From assembly GCF_963678635.1 (NCBI RefSeq), contig NC_087068.1, forward strand, positions 41,129,649 through 41,193,648: DNA of 64,000 bases. The letters run 5' to 3'. A program made the position numbers and the translations under genes. Origin of the DNA: Symsagittifera roscoffensis (Eukaryota; Xenacoelomorpha; Acoela; Convolutidae). Under the pieces are notes generated by a model that was not told the origin of the DNA, searched no databases, and saw only the letters and a program-made list of their open reading frames with translations. This document shows, in pieces, positions 51,960 through 62,970 of this stretch (its first letter is position 1; the number at the start of each line of letters is the position of its first letter).

Positions 51960-52430
51960 CCTTGGCCAGAAGCAACTTCATTAATTTAAAAAAACGGCGG
52001 AAACTATGGGATTCGAAGCTCGCCGTAACCACTACTCTTCTCATGCATACTATATTCTTAGATACCAGGAAGTCAGAAAATGTGAGTCCTTAAAGCGGAG
52101 ATTCAAAGAAATTAATCAGTGATACAGTCTCTTTGAAAATTTGGTCAAGGCGGATTAGCAAGCTCCTTAAAACTCAAACAAGTTTTAAAACACTTGAAAT
52201 GATGCACGTTGCTTTCTTTCAAAAGTTGGGACATGTTTATGAAATTTCATGATCGCTTTCTGTGACCAGTTTCATTATTTTGCTCTTTCTAAAATCCTTT
52301 GCATTGCTCCTTTAAAAAAAAAACAATTTTGAAAAACGGTTTCAATTTCAAGGCCACACAAATTTTAATGGTCAATAAGACTAACTAGGATAAACACTTG
52401 AGACAAAAGAGAGAGAAATACTTTATTGTT
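51960..52430. other. upstream of the visible Argonaute exons; no exon recognised
   Basis: A minus-strand ATG near 51984 opens a short frame ending at a good donor (gtaagt near 51950), but joining it to the next exon creates a stop, so it is not the Argonaute first exon in that form. It could be untranslated leader. Nothing else is seen. Confidence 0.3.
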
Positions 52431-52434
52431 GCAT

Positions 52435-53275
52435 CAATTTTTTTGAGTTAATGCCGCTTATGCATGGGGGTTGCCTACAACCTGAGCAATCAATTGAACC
52501 CTTAATCCCAAATCTGGACGGGTAGTTTTTGTGGAAATCGAAAAAGTCCGAAAAAATGGACCAGAAAGTAAAAAAAGTGACTTTTATTAAGTCTATAGCC
52601 CTTCCCCTAGGCAAATTAGGGACCAACCGCTTGTACAGGGGAATTTCTTACAACATATTCTGTCGAATAAACCTTTAATCCCAAATCTGGACGGGTAGTT
52701 TTTGTGGAAATCGTAAAAGTCCAAAAAAATGGACCAAAAAGTCAAAAGGTGACTTTTATTAAGTCTATAGCTCTTCCCCTAGGCAAATTAGGGACCAACC
52801 GCTTCTGCAGTGGAATTTCTTACAACTTTTTGAGTAGAATAAACCCTTAATCCCAAATCTGGACGGGTAGTTTTTGAGGAAATCGAAAAAGTCCGAAAAA
52901 ATGAACCAAAAAGTCAAAAAAGTTACTTTCATTAAGTCTATAGCCCTTCCCCTAGGCAAATTAGGGACCAACCGCTTGTGCAGGGGAATTTCTTACAACA
53001 TATTCTGTCGAATAAACCTTTAATCCCAAATCTGGACGGGTAGTTTTTGTAGAAATCGTAAAAGTCCGAAAAAATGGACCAAAAAGTCAAAAAAGTGACT
53101 TTTATTAATTCTATAGCCCTTCCCCTATGCAAATTAGGGACCAACCGCTTGTGCAGGGGAATTTCTTACAACCTGTTCTGTCGAATAAACCCTTAATTCC
53201 AAATCTTGACGGGTAGTTTTTGAGGAAATCGAAAAAGTCCGAAAAAAAACAAGCAAAAAGTGAAAAAAGTGCCGA
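52435..53275. repeat. 173-bp satellite, about five copies
   Basis: The words 'aatcccaaatctggacgggtagttttt', 'gaaatcg-aaaagtcc-aaaaaatg', 'cttcccctaggcaaattagggaccaaccgctt' and 'ggaatttcttacaac' recur every 173 bases, at about 52435-52625, 52626-52797, 52798-52970, 52971-53143 and 53144-53275. Degenerate traces extend to about 53415 ('gaaaatcgcacgggtagttttt'). Confidence 0.93.
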
Positions 53276-53419
53276 GTTGTGAGGCTTTTCTAAGACCTTA
53301 GGGAGCGGTTTAAGGTACGATTCGCCCTAGGGTTTATGCAGGCAGTTAGGTGAAAAGGTAATAAATCCATTGGTACCCCATTTGTGAAAATCGCACGGGT
53401 AGTTTTTCGGGAAAGCGAA

Positions 53420-54585
53420 TTTTCTATAAAAGCGTCTCAAAAAAAATAATAAAAAAACCCGATCTCATCCTGCAAAAAAAAACGTTTTCATAATACCTGT
53501 TTAATAAATCAAACAGGAATTTATTATGATTTCAAAAAAGTTTCATCAGTCACTGAATATACTAGTACTCTCCTTAGTAAGTCTAAAAGATATTGGTGTA
53601 ATTGGGTATCGAAAAAACGTTATCAGTATATATCCTCTTTTATGTATTGGAGTCTATCCTTTATTATGCATTATTTAATCTATTGTTTGCCGGCGTACAG
53701 GTTTCTTCATGGTAGATGATTTTGTGAACTACCATGTTAAATCTTTTCATTGATTTAAGTAAGATTGGTCTAAGAAGAACTTCAGTTTCACTCAACCTAG
53801 GCAGGAGAAGCAAGCCGGTGTAATGATTATAGCGGAAACTTTGGAAATAGCAAAATTTCAAAAGCTGTTTTGGCATGATTTATGAAGACATTCAGTTAAT
53901 CTGTAGTTGATTATATCTCTAGGAGTAGATTCTGTTTTTCTCTCACATGTGTGACAAATTTGTTTTCATGTTCACGACAATCCGTATTCCCCATTTTACT
54001 TGCTTTTACCAGCTTCTAAATTTTCATGAGTACAAATATTCAACAGCATATATGGATAGTGTAAATGACATACATGGCTAGTGAAAAATAGCGAACTGTT
54101 TCACGAGCGGGGACATGAGCGGAGAGTATCAAAGCTATGGATTCCAGCCAAACTTCTCAGACAAAGATACAAAGAGGTAACCACTAAGAAAATGGTTCAG
54201 GTAGTTATTATTTTTTCAAAATCAGAGGCTGAAAAAAATAAAATTTGAATTTTTGTTGTTAAATGAGCAAAAAAACTTTCAGCACCCCTTCAAATGAACT
54301 TCTTAGGTATAGCAGTTGAAGCTGAAGTTCTTCGCTCCTAGAGCAGCGCAATTTACGACGAATAAGGACATAACAGACATTTAACGACGAATTGAGCTAA
54401 ATGAAAAATATCACAAATTTAGATTTACAAATTTAACAATTACAAGTTAAATACGTCTGTTGGAGGAGAGATCTGCGGGAAGTCGAAATAGAATCAGGAC
54501 AAAAAACCTTTGTAACGAAAAAAAACCTTAACAAGTTGAAATACCCACGCTAATCGCATTAGTAAAAAAACTCATTCATGCTTAT
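53420..54585. other. no gene seen
   Basis: Short unsupported frames. No shared repeat was noticed. Confidence 0.4.
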
Positions 54586-54588
54586 ATA

Positions 54589-55219
54589 CAGAAGCGGATT
54601 TAGGGGGGGGAGCGGACGCCTCTCCCCCCTCAGGAATTTGACCCCCTGCCGACCCAAAGGGTCCCCCCTTTGAACTATTTTGAGATATCCATTTATGGCT
54701 GACGGACCCCTAAATTTTTCTAAAGGCGCCTGTGGCGCCAATAAATAATAATTTTGAGGGGAGAGCGCGCGCCGAAAAAGCGCGATTTTTTCGTCAAAAC
54801 TTTTTTAAAGTGCCTAAAAACGTCTTTTTTTTTACCTTTTTTCAAAAATTTACCTGCGGCGCAGAAAATTTGGTCTAATTATGGTCTTTATAGTGGTTTG
54901 GGGGTTACATGTCAGTATTTAGACAACCTCGTATTCAGACTGGTCAGTATTTAGACAAATGCTGTTTCAACCAATCAGAATCGAGACAAAGAATAAATTA
55001 ATAAATAATTATTATTTATTTTGGATTATTTATGTTTTTTCTCGATTCTGATTGGTTCATACAGTATTTGTCTAAATACTGACCAGTATGAATACGCGGC
55101 TGTCTAAATACTGGCTGCACTCCTGGTTTGGGAGAGCTCAGAAAACCAAATTGGTCGACCTAAAAAAAAGGTCGACAAAATTTTTGAAAAATTTTTTGAA
55201 AATCCTAGATCCGCCCCTG
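54589..55219. mobile_element. hAT-type MITE family B, copy 6, carrying a nested insertion
   Basis: Ends are CAGAAGCGGATTTAGG and CCTAGATCCGCCCCTG, an almost perfect inverted pair. Flanks are CTTATATA on the left and CTTATGTA on the right (7 of 8), a hAT-type target duplication. Internal words 'gcgcctgtggcgcc', 'gagagcgcgcgcc' and 'ttggtcgacctaaaaaaaa' are shared with copies 4, 5 and 7. The host element is interrupted at 54903-55123. Confidence 0.85.
54903..55123. mobile_element. palindromic MITE family D, copy 3 (221 bp), nested in MITE B
   Basis: Bounded by a perfect 9-bp direct repeat TGGTTTGGG (54894-54902 and 55124-55132), of which the uninterrupted copy 7 has only one ('tagtttgggagaactcag'). 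The two halves are long inverted repeats sharing 'cagtatttagacaa', 'cgtattca-ac' and 'aatcagaatcgag' / 'ctcgattctgatt', with a short AT-rich centre. No coding capacity. Confidence 0.85.
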
Positions 55220-55552
55220 CTTATGTAAAGGACTTCCTGTTTTTTTTTTAAATCGTTTGTTTACTTTTATACTATAACTCTTATATAGTATAATAATACT
55301 TAGTTATACGACTGTGATAGTTCTACAAATTTGCTGATCAATATCTTTAATTTTTGTTTTCTCCCAAAGTCTGGGCATATTTCTCCTCGCGATTGCTTTC
55401 TTTGACTGGATTTCAGTTCTTTTCTCGCATTTTTGAAAAATTTTGTTTGAGTTTTAAGGTCATTCAAAGTCATAAGACTCCGACCAAGACTTCAACGCCT
55501 GCTTTTGGCTGCCCACAAAACCACGGGTTCAGATGTTTGTTTTTTTTGGACC

Positions 55553-55680
55553 ACGATAACATCCTTCCCCCAAATACGTTTAGGGGGAGGATGTTAACTT
55601 GGTTCTGAGTTCGATTTTTCAGCCGACCAGAATAGAGCATTTTATACGCAGCACGCAAATTTAATTTAATATCTTCACTT
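55553..55680. repeat. hairpin-bearing dispersed repeat, third locus
   Basis: Contains 'taacatccttcccccaaatacgtttagggggaggatgttaacttggttctgagtt' in pieces matching the GalT-II intron element, then 'ttcagccgaccagaatagagcatttta'. Diverged relative of 16640-16815. Confidence 0.6.
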
Positions 55681-56190
55681 GGGACTTTAAAAAAACTTAT
55701 GGTGAAAAAAGATCGTCAATTGATTCATAATTGACAAAATGGAGAAACCAATTCAGTTAATTGACAACATGATCAATGAAAAATCAGAGAAGTTCCGTTT
55801 AACTCAAACATTAAAACCATAAAATATTCTGTTCTATAAAGTCGAACGTTGCTAAATTCAGATCGATGAATCATCAATGGAAAAAAGTAACAGAGGACTA
55901 TTTATTGAAGAGAGATGGGTTTTTTGGTGACATAGTATTTCAAACTCACATGGGTTTTCCAGTTTTTGTTGAGCAAGTAACACTACATTCTAAAATTCAA
56001 CAATACTTAAGGCCTGGATCGATCATTCACTTTGACGAATGACCTTTTTCAAAAATTCAGCAATGCATAGGTCGGGGTTTTGGGGGCATAATAGTTTTTA
56101 AACACTGCGGGTCCTTAAAACTGCGGAAAGAGGTACTGCATTCTTTTTTAGCAGTAAGATGGCGTGACGATCATACATGCTTTTACTAGG
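55681..56190. other. no gene seen
   Basis: AT-rich, nothing recognisable. Confidence 0.4.
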
Positions 56191-56199
56191 GACCGAAAT

Positions 56200-56410
56200 A
56201 TCGGGTTCTGGGTAAACAAGACGATACGACATTAAGACGACATGACATTGAGAGGACAAATGAGCATTAAATCTTAAATTCGAACGTTTTATTTAAAACG
56301 GAATGTTCGAATTTAGCGGTTTATTATTCTCACAAGCGTCATCTTTAAGTCCCATCAAAAAAAGTTGTTGTCTTAACAGCTGTCATCTCATGTCCCGACA
56401 TCGGAACAAC
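56200..56410. mobile_element. MITE-like family E, copy 1
   Basis: Left part 'acaagacgatacgacattaagacgacatgacattgag' in pieces is mirrored at the right by 'gttgtcttaacagctgtcatctcatgtcccgac'. Outer words 'ccgaaatatcggg' and 'cccgacatcgg' also pair. About 200 bp with no coding capacity. A related element lies at 57575-57760. Confidence 0.5.
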
Positions 56411-56662
56411 CGTACAGTTTCGCCCTTAATCGATTTAGGGGGATAAAATACTGGTGTTTCATATATCAACTTTGAGGGCAAACTAAAAATTCATTCAAAA
56501 ATAACTATGAATAAAAATTTGATTAATTAACAGTATAAATAGGTAAATAAGTTAGTTTTCTCAAGCAGTCTATTCTGCGCTTTTGATTGAAATGAAAATT
56601 TTATACGAAATCAATTTTCAAAATTAATACGTGGCTAGGGGGGAGATTCTACGGTAGGTCAC

Positions 56663-56693
56663 TTAGGGGAGGGGGGGGGGGGGGGGGGGGGGT
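56663..56693 (+). repeat. poly-G tract
   Basis: A G run of more than 20 bases follows 'aggtcacttaggggaggg'. Long G or C runs in this window usually sit in family B MITEs; this one is not clearly part of a copy. Its length is likely unreliable. Confidence 0.8.
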
Positions 56694-56787
56694 GGTTAGA
56701 TTGTACGGTTGATCCCCGACACCCAGCAATCATTCTAAACCTGAGAATCTACAATTCGTTTAATGACATTTGTAAACTTCAACCAGT

Positions 56788-57072
56788 AGCGGATTTCGGC
56801 GCCAATCTATACTAATTTTGAGGGGGGAGCGCGCGCCAAAAAACGCGATTTTTTGGTCGAAATTTTCCAAGTGCTTGAAAACGCTAGTTTTGGCCTGTTT
56901 TTCAGAATTTTGTCTGCGGCGCAGAAAATTTGGCCAACCAGGGTCTTTATAGTAGTTTGGGAGAACTCAGAAAATCAATTTGGTCGACCTAAAAAAAAGA
57001 TCGACGAAATTTGCATTTTTTTTTTGAAAATTCACCCCCTCCCCTCGAGAAATTCCTAGATCCGAGCCTGCT
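56788..57072 (-). mobile_element. hAT-type MITE family B, copy 7, internally deleted
   Basis: Left end CAGTAGCGGATTTCGG, right end CCTAGATCCGAGCCTG. Flanks share CTTCAAC on both sides (7 bp). Relative to copy 6 the first segment is missing and the element goes straight to 'ggcgccaatctatactaattttgagggg'. Confidence 0.8.
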
Positions 57073-57574
57073 TCAACTAAGGACTTTTGACCTCCCAGCT
57101 GACCCTTTCAACTAGTGATGCAACCGAATGTTTGACTTGAACTCGTGGAAAAACCTTCAAAGGCTGCTGCGAACGCTCATTCCTATTTGAAATGCATGTT
57201 ATTGAGTTTTTTTACCCTAATTAGCGTAATTGCTTTGTCTAGCGAGCGACAAAACAAACAGCTAGTAACAAATTGAAGCTGCTCTGCTCCGTTAGAGCGG
57301 GTTTTCAGCTCAGCTGGAAACGCTGTAATCAAGAAAAAAGCTGCATTTAACTTTAGACCTTTTTTTCTCAAGAGTACATAAAATTTAAATGAAATACCGA
57401 ACGTTCGGCGAATGTTCGAATATTTCTGAGAATCACTCGAAGGCTATCTTCAAACGAATATTGCACCACTACTTTCAATCACATACTTGTATTGCCTAGA
57501 CAAGATTCCATTTTTAACGACTTATTTCATAAAATTAAATAGTTTTCGCATACATTTTTCAAGCTACACGAGTA

Positions 57575-57760
57575 ACTGGGCGTTCAAAAAATAAGACGAC
57601 AACTGCTTATGACGACAACTGCTTTTGGTAGGACTTAAAGACGACGCTGCACAAAGATTCAAATTATATTTCTGATAAATGTAATTCGCGAACAGTTCAA
57701 CTTTCATTTTTTGATATTCACTTGTCGTCTTAATGCCATGTCGTCTTATTTGCCTAGCGC
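57575..57760. mobile_element. MITE-like family E, copy 2 (inverted)
   Basis: Left 'aataagacgacaactgcttatgacgacaac' and right 'cttgtcgtcttaatgccatgtcgtcttatttgcctagc' form inverted ends; the right end is the reverse complement of the left end of copy 1 in close form. No coding capacity. Confidence 0.5.
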
Positions 57761-58209
57761 AGAGAACGGAGACATGCATCTCAATGCAACAAATCTAAGT
57801 CCTAAAGAGTGCTAATAGCAGCAGAATTGGCAGAATTTGGCTTATAGAGCAGAAAACTTCATAGAGCAGCAGAGAGAGGAGAACTTTAATCATGCGACAG
57901 AATTTATCGTTTTTTTTTTCCCAAAAATCTTTCCAAAATCATACCATAAAAAGCTGCACTTCTATTGCTCAGAAATACCAAATATGCATCTATGCTCTAA
58001 TTGGTTTAAATTTCAACAAAAACTGCTCTAACCAGGGATGTACCAATAATCATTTTTAGCTTTTATTGGCTGAATCCTCCATTATTGCATAAGATCAAAT
58101 AACTGAAACCATTTTTTGTGACAAAAGTAAGCTTTGGCTAACAAATTGATTTGTGGAATCATGCGTCGATAACCTCAGCCTGTGCAGCAGCAAAATATAA
58201 TACCCGGGT

Positions 58210-58510
58210 CGAGGTGCTCGACTTATGTTTCGACTTTTTTTGACCAAAAATTGGTAGAATTCAACTTTCTCGACCGAATTTTGGTATGTTTGACTTTCTC
58301 GACCAAATTTCGGTCTGTTTCGACTTTCTCGCCACAACAAAAAGTGTTCGACTTTTTTCGACCCAGTTCATATATGCTTTGACGTTCTCTACCAAAGTTC
58401 GATATAATTCGACTTTCTCAACCGACATTTTTATTTACTAAAAATTTCGACCCTGCAGACGTTTCGATTTTCTCGACACAAAGTGGGTATGTCTCGAAAG
58501 TCTCGACGCC
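58210..58510 (+). repeat. irregular minisatellite with TTCGACTTTCTCGAC units
   Basis: About eight diverged units of roughly 30-35 bp around 'ttcgactttctcgacc-aa-tt-ggt'. Probably related to the TTCGAC arrays that follow, as both are built on the same hexamer. Confidence 0.7.
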
Positions 58511-59487
58511 CAAAGAAAATTCCAAATTAAAAATTCCACTGCACATTAAAAACTACACGTATACTGGATTAGTTTTGCAATTTGCATCATTTTAGTATTG
58601 CAAGCAAAAACAAAACAATACCATTTTTAACAAAACAATTACAAATCAACTTAAGACAACGGAAGTCACACAACGTATTTGCATGGGTTTAGACTGGATT
58701 AAAAAGCATCTCACTAGTAAAGAACTCTTTCAACTTTTTCTTATACCTTGAAGTAGTAATGTCATATCTTCATAATTTTACTGGCAATGAATTCCGTTTT
58801 ATCCACGTGAAGCGAAGAATGGTTTATGTAGAGAATCAATTGAACAGTGACCATTGAGATGTTAAGTGCCATGTATAGGTTTACCGTTTTTTCCATGTTC
58901 TTTAAATTTACCTTAAGTAGATGTAGTTTGTCTCGTAGTGCTCTCTTTTTATCTTTAGTTGTCTCCGAAAGCAAAAAGTCTTTCGGAAATTAAAGGATCG
59001 TTCAAGAAGTCTCCGTTTACAATCTTGCATTTTTTAATTTGGTAATCATTCGACCCTATCGGTGCATGATTCACTCCGTTCGACTAAATCATTAGTTTGA
59101 CCCATAAATTGTCGCTCCACTAATGAGTTGACCCTGCTCGAACCATGGTTTGCCCCTGATCGCTTCACCCGGATTCGAACCCATTTGACTCATGATTCGA
59201 CCCTGTTCGCCCCATGATTTGTCGTTCGACTAATATTTGACCCTGTGCGACCCATAATTTGCACCTGTTCGTTCAACCCAAGATTCGACCCCGTTTGACT
59301 CATGATTCGATCCCGTTCGACACTATTCGACTCATGATTCGGCACTGTTCGACTCATGATTCGACCCTGTTCGACTCATGATTGACTCCGGGATCCCCTA
59401 GCCCGTTGCAGTAACTAGCAAATAACCCAATAAAATGTGTTGTTCCCGCAGGCCAGCCGTCCATAATTAATGCAAATTTCTCTAGAA

Positions 59488-60250
59488 GTGACTTTTTCTT
59501 CTACTCTTTTTGCAATGCATTCTATGTACTTTTTGAGAGTTAACTGAAATTTCTGGTAAATTCGAATATTTTCGGGTACGAACCTCTTCAACGAAACTGA
59601 ATGGCTTCAGATGTATTGCAACACTTAAATTGATTAATAAAGCAGCGTTTAGGTTAAATGCACGTAATTTTCCCGCCATTTATAGCTGGCACGGCATAAT
59701 TGCGTGGCGACTGCTTGTCTGGTTAGCTCGAATGCAATTGGCTAACGTTGCAAATTGCATATATTACACGTGTCCAAGTACATATTTTATGGTTCACATC
59801 AAAATGACAGCTAAAGTTAAGTACAGATCAAATAAGGAAATTACTCTTACGTTTTATTCTCTTCTGCCTTGTGAAAACGACAGATATGAATGTAAATGTG
59901 GGAATCAAAGAACTCGCAAAGACAAATCGGGGTGGCAAAACTTGATTGATCACATTGAGCATTCACATCAAGAAGAATACAAACTGTTAAAAGAAACCCC
60001 TTTAGATGGAAACTTAAACAAGCAGAATATTACCAATTTCTATCGAACAATATCAGGTCATTCCGAGAAAACCAAGAATATTCATGGATGGGTTGATTGG
60101 GTTGCAATTCATCTGAAGCCATTCAGTTTCGTTGAAGAGGTTTGTACCCGAAAATAGTCGAATTTACCAAAAATTTCATAATTCTCTCAAAAAATACATG
60201 GAATGCATTGCGAAAAGAGTAGAAGAAAAAGTCGCTTCCAGACTTTCAAA
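59488..60250. mobile_element. hAT transposon remnant flanked by an inverted partial copy
   Basis: The plus-strand part 59800-60250 encodes the N-terminal piece of a BED/hAT transposase. The segment 59488-59608 is a minus-strand copy of 60107-60237 (LKPFSFVEEV readable on both strands). The centre part is therefore flanked by inverted coding fragments, which implies two insertions or a rearrangement. No terminal repeats or catalytic region were seen. Confidence 0.7.
59803..60157 (+). pseudogene. BED zinc-finger hAT transposase, N-terminal fragment
   Basis: From ATG at 59803 the frame reads a BED-like zinc finger (CKCG ... HIEHSH, one CxC pair and a His pair, about residues 27-54), then a linker, then WVDWVAIHLKPFSFVEEV and TRK. 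The latter is the conserved start of the hAT transposase core just before its usual 'KYSNLKPIS' segment. TAG follows at once (60155-60157). The missing segment continues in another frame (KYMECIAKRVEEKV, then SRLSKKFALI), so frameshifts and stops have killed it. The RNase H-like catalytic domain is absent. hAT enzymes move elements with 8-bp target duplications, as seen for the MITEs here, but a direct link is not shown. Confidence 0.75.
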
Positions 60251-60533
60251 GAAATTTGCATTAATTATTCGATTTTGTTCGACTATAGCCATCATTCGAC
60301 CGTCTTCATTTGCGACGAAAATCGGACACAGTTCTACCGTGTGGGTCGAATCACGAGTCAAAAACCTCAGCCCGGGAGAGACGAAATTTATTGAGTACTA
60401 GAAAAAATACAGATTGGAAAAAGTACACAGGGGCAAAACTGCTCTTCGCATACATTTCCGAGAACAAGACCAAAATGCAGCTCTATCAAATTAAATAAAA
60501 AGACGAAACAAGCCTCGAATTAGCAAAAACTCG

Positions 60534-60612
60534 GCTACCTGTAGGATTCGAATCTGCGAACAACTGCAACCAAGGAAAATTGAATCTCGCGCACTATCCC
60601 TTCAGCCACTCA
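60534..60612 (-). tRNA. tRNA-like pseudogene or SINE head
   Basis: On the minus strand an A-box-like TGGCTGAAGGG (60598-60608) and a B-box-like GATTCGAATCC (60544-60554) lie 55-65 bases apart, the normal Pol III spacing. The T stem has mismatches and the acceptor ends do not pair well, so this is not a working tRNA. It is probably tRNA-derived repeat sequence. Confidence 0.4.
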
Positions 60613-61737
60613 AGCTTAGCAACCGACAAACACTAGTCACGAATAAAGCAGCTACATATGCTAAAAAATTGCCAATGCGATTCAGCACCAAATACAAATA
60701 CACTCAATTTTGCCATTAATAATTTGGAATTTAACAAACTGAAGGCATCCACACTAATTTTGCATGTAATAAATCGCAACACTGGCAATGAATTCCGTTT
60801 TTTCCACGTGAGGCGAAGAATGGTTTGTAGAGAAGCAATTCAACAGTGGCCATTGAGATGTTAAAAGCCATGTACATGTTTATCGCTTTTTCCATGTTCT
60901 TTAAATTTACCTTAAGTAGATGTAGTTTGTCTCGTAGTGCTCTCTTTTTATCTTTAGTTGTCTCCGAAAGCAAGAAGTCTTTCGGAAATTAAGAGATCGT
61001 TCAAGAAGTCTCCGTTTACAGTCTTGCATTTTTTAATTTGGTAATCATTCGACCCTATCGGTGCATGATTCACTCCGTTCGACTAAATCAATAGTTTGAC
61101 CCATAATTTGTCGCTCAACTAATGAGTTGACCCTACTCGACCCATGGTTTGCCCCTGCTCGCTCGACCCTGATTCGAACCCGTTTGACTCATGATTCGAC
61201 CCTGTTCAACACTATTCGACTCATGATTCGACACTGTTCGCCTCATGATTTGACCGTTCGACTTATGATTCGACCCTGTTCGACTAATGATTGACTCCGT
61301 TCAACAAATGATTCGACCCTGTTCGACTCATGATTGACTCCGTTCAACAAATGATTTGACCCTGTTCGACCCATGATTTGTACCTATTCATTCGACCCAT
61401 GATTCGACCTTGTTCGACCCATTATTCGACACTGTTCGACCCATGACTCGACCCTGTCCGATTCATGACTCGGGCCTTTGTTCAACTATAGCCAGCATTC
61501 GACCGTCTGAATTTGCGACGAAAATCGGACATTGTTCGACCGTGTCGACTGAATCACGAGTCAAAAACCTCAGCCCGGGAGAGACGAAATTTATTGAGTA
61601 CTAGAAAAAATACAGATTGGAAAAAGTACACAGGGGCAAAACTGCTCTTCGCATACATTTGCGAGAACAAGACCAAAATGCAGCTCTATCAAATTAAATA
61701 AAAAGTAGAAACAAGCCTCGAATTAGCAAAAACAAGC

Positions 61738-61788
61738 CTGAAGGGCTAGTGCGAGAGAAATTTTGAGTCTCACGCACTAGCCCTTCAG
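61738..61788. other. 20-bp snap-back hairpin, unit 2 of the macrosatellite
   Basis: 61738-61757 and 61769-61788 are inverted repeats matching at 19 of 20 positions, with an 11-base loop. The right arm is the A-box half of the tRNA-like element at 60590-60610; the left arm replaces the B-box half. Confidence 0.85.
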
Positions 61789-62919
61789 CCACTCAAGCAT
61801 AGCAACCGACAAACACTAGTCACGAATAAGCAGCTACATATGCTAAAAAATTGCCAATGCGATTCAGCACCAAATACAAATACACTCAATTTTGCCATTA
61901 ATAATTTGGAATTTAACAAACTGAAGGCATCCACACTAATTTTGCATGTAATAAATCGCAACACTGGCAATGAATTCCGTTTTTTCCACGTGAGGCGAAG
62001 AATGGTTTGTAGAGAAGCAATTCAACAGTGGCCATTGAGATGTTAAAAGCCATGTACATGTTTATCGCTTTTTCCATGTTCTTTAAATTTACCTTAAGTA
62101 GATGTAGTTTGTCTCGTAGTGCTCTCTTTTTATCTTTAGTTGTCTCCGAAAGCAAGAAGTCTTTCGGAAATTAAGGGATCGTTCAAGAAGTCTCCGTTTA
62201 CAGTCTTGCATTTTTTAATTTGGTAATCATTCGACCCTATCGGTGCATGATTCACTCCGTTCGACTAAATCAATAGTTTGACCCATAATTTGTCGCTCAA
62301 CTAATGAGTTGACCCTACTCGACCCATGGTTTGCCCCTGCTCGCTCGACCCTGATTCGAACCCGTTTGACTCATGATTCGACCCTGTTCAACACTATTCG
62401 ACTCATGATTCGACACTGTTCGCCTCATGATTTGACCGTTCGACTTATGATTCGACCCTGTTCGACTAATGATTGACTCCGTTCAACAAATGATTCGACC
62501 CTGTTCGACTCATGATTGACTCCGTTCAACAAATGATTTGACCCTGTTCGACCCATGATTTGTACCTATTCATTCGACCCATGATTCGACCTTGTTCGAC
62601 CCATTATTCGACACTGTTCGACCCATGACTCGACCCTGTCCGATTCATGACTCGGGCCTTTGTTCAACTATAGCCAGCATTCGACCGTCTGAATTTGCGA
62701 CGAAAATCGGACATTGTTCGACCGTGTCGACTGAATCACGAGTCAAAAACCTCAGCCCGGGAGAGACGAAATTTATTGAGTACTAGAAAAAATACAGATT
62801 GGAAAAAGTACACAGGGGCAAAACTGCTCTTCGCATACATTTGCGAGAACAAGACCAAAATGCAGCTCTATCAAATTAAATAAAAAGTAGAAACAAGCCT
62901 CGAATTAGCAAAAACAAGC

Positions 62920-62970
62920 CTGAAGGGCTAGTGCGAGAGAAATTTTGAGTCTCACGCACTAGCCCTTCAG
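62920..62970. other. 20-bp snap-back hairpin, unit 3 of the macrosatellite
   Basis: Same structure as at 61738-61788, 1182 bases further on and identical in sequence. Confidence 0.85.

Noticed and set aside
51950-51984. Minus-strand ATG with a GTAAGT donor as the Argonaute start exon
   Set aside because: Joining it to the acceptor at 51873 puts a stop codon at the junction; another donor gives the wrong phase.
52003-52060. tRNA-like words (TTCGAATCCC, AGTGGTTACGGC) on the minus strand
   Set aside because: The two words are only about 12 bases apart with no room for an anticodon arm and no pairing acceptor stem.
52435-53275. CRISPR-like array
   Set aside because: The 173-bp period is continuous repeat without spacers, in a eukaryotic context; it is a satellite.
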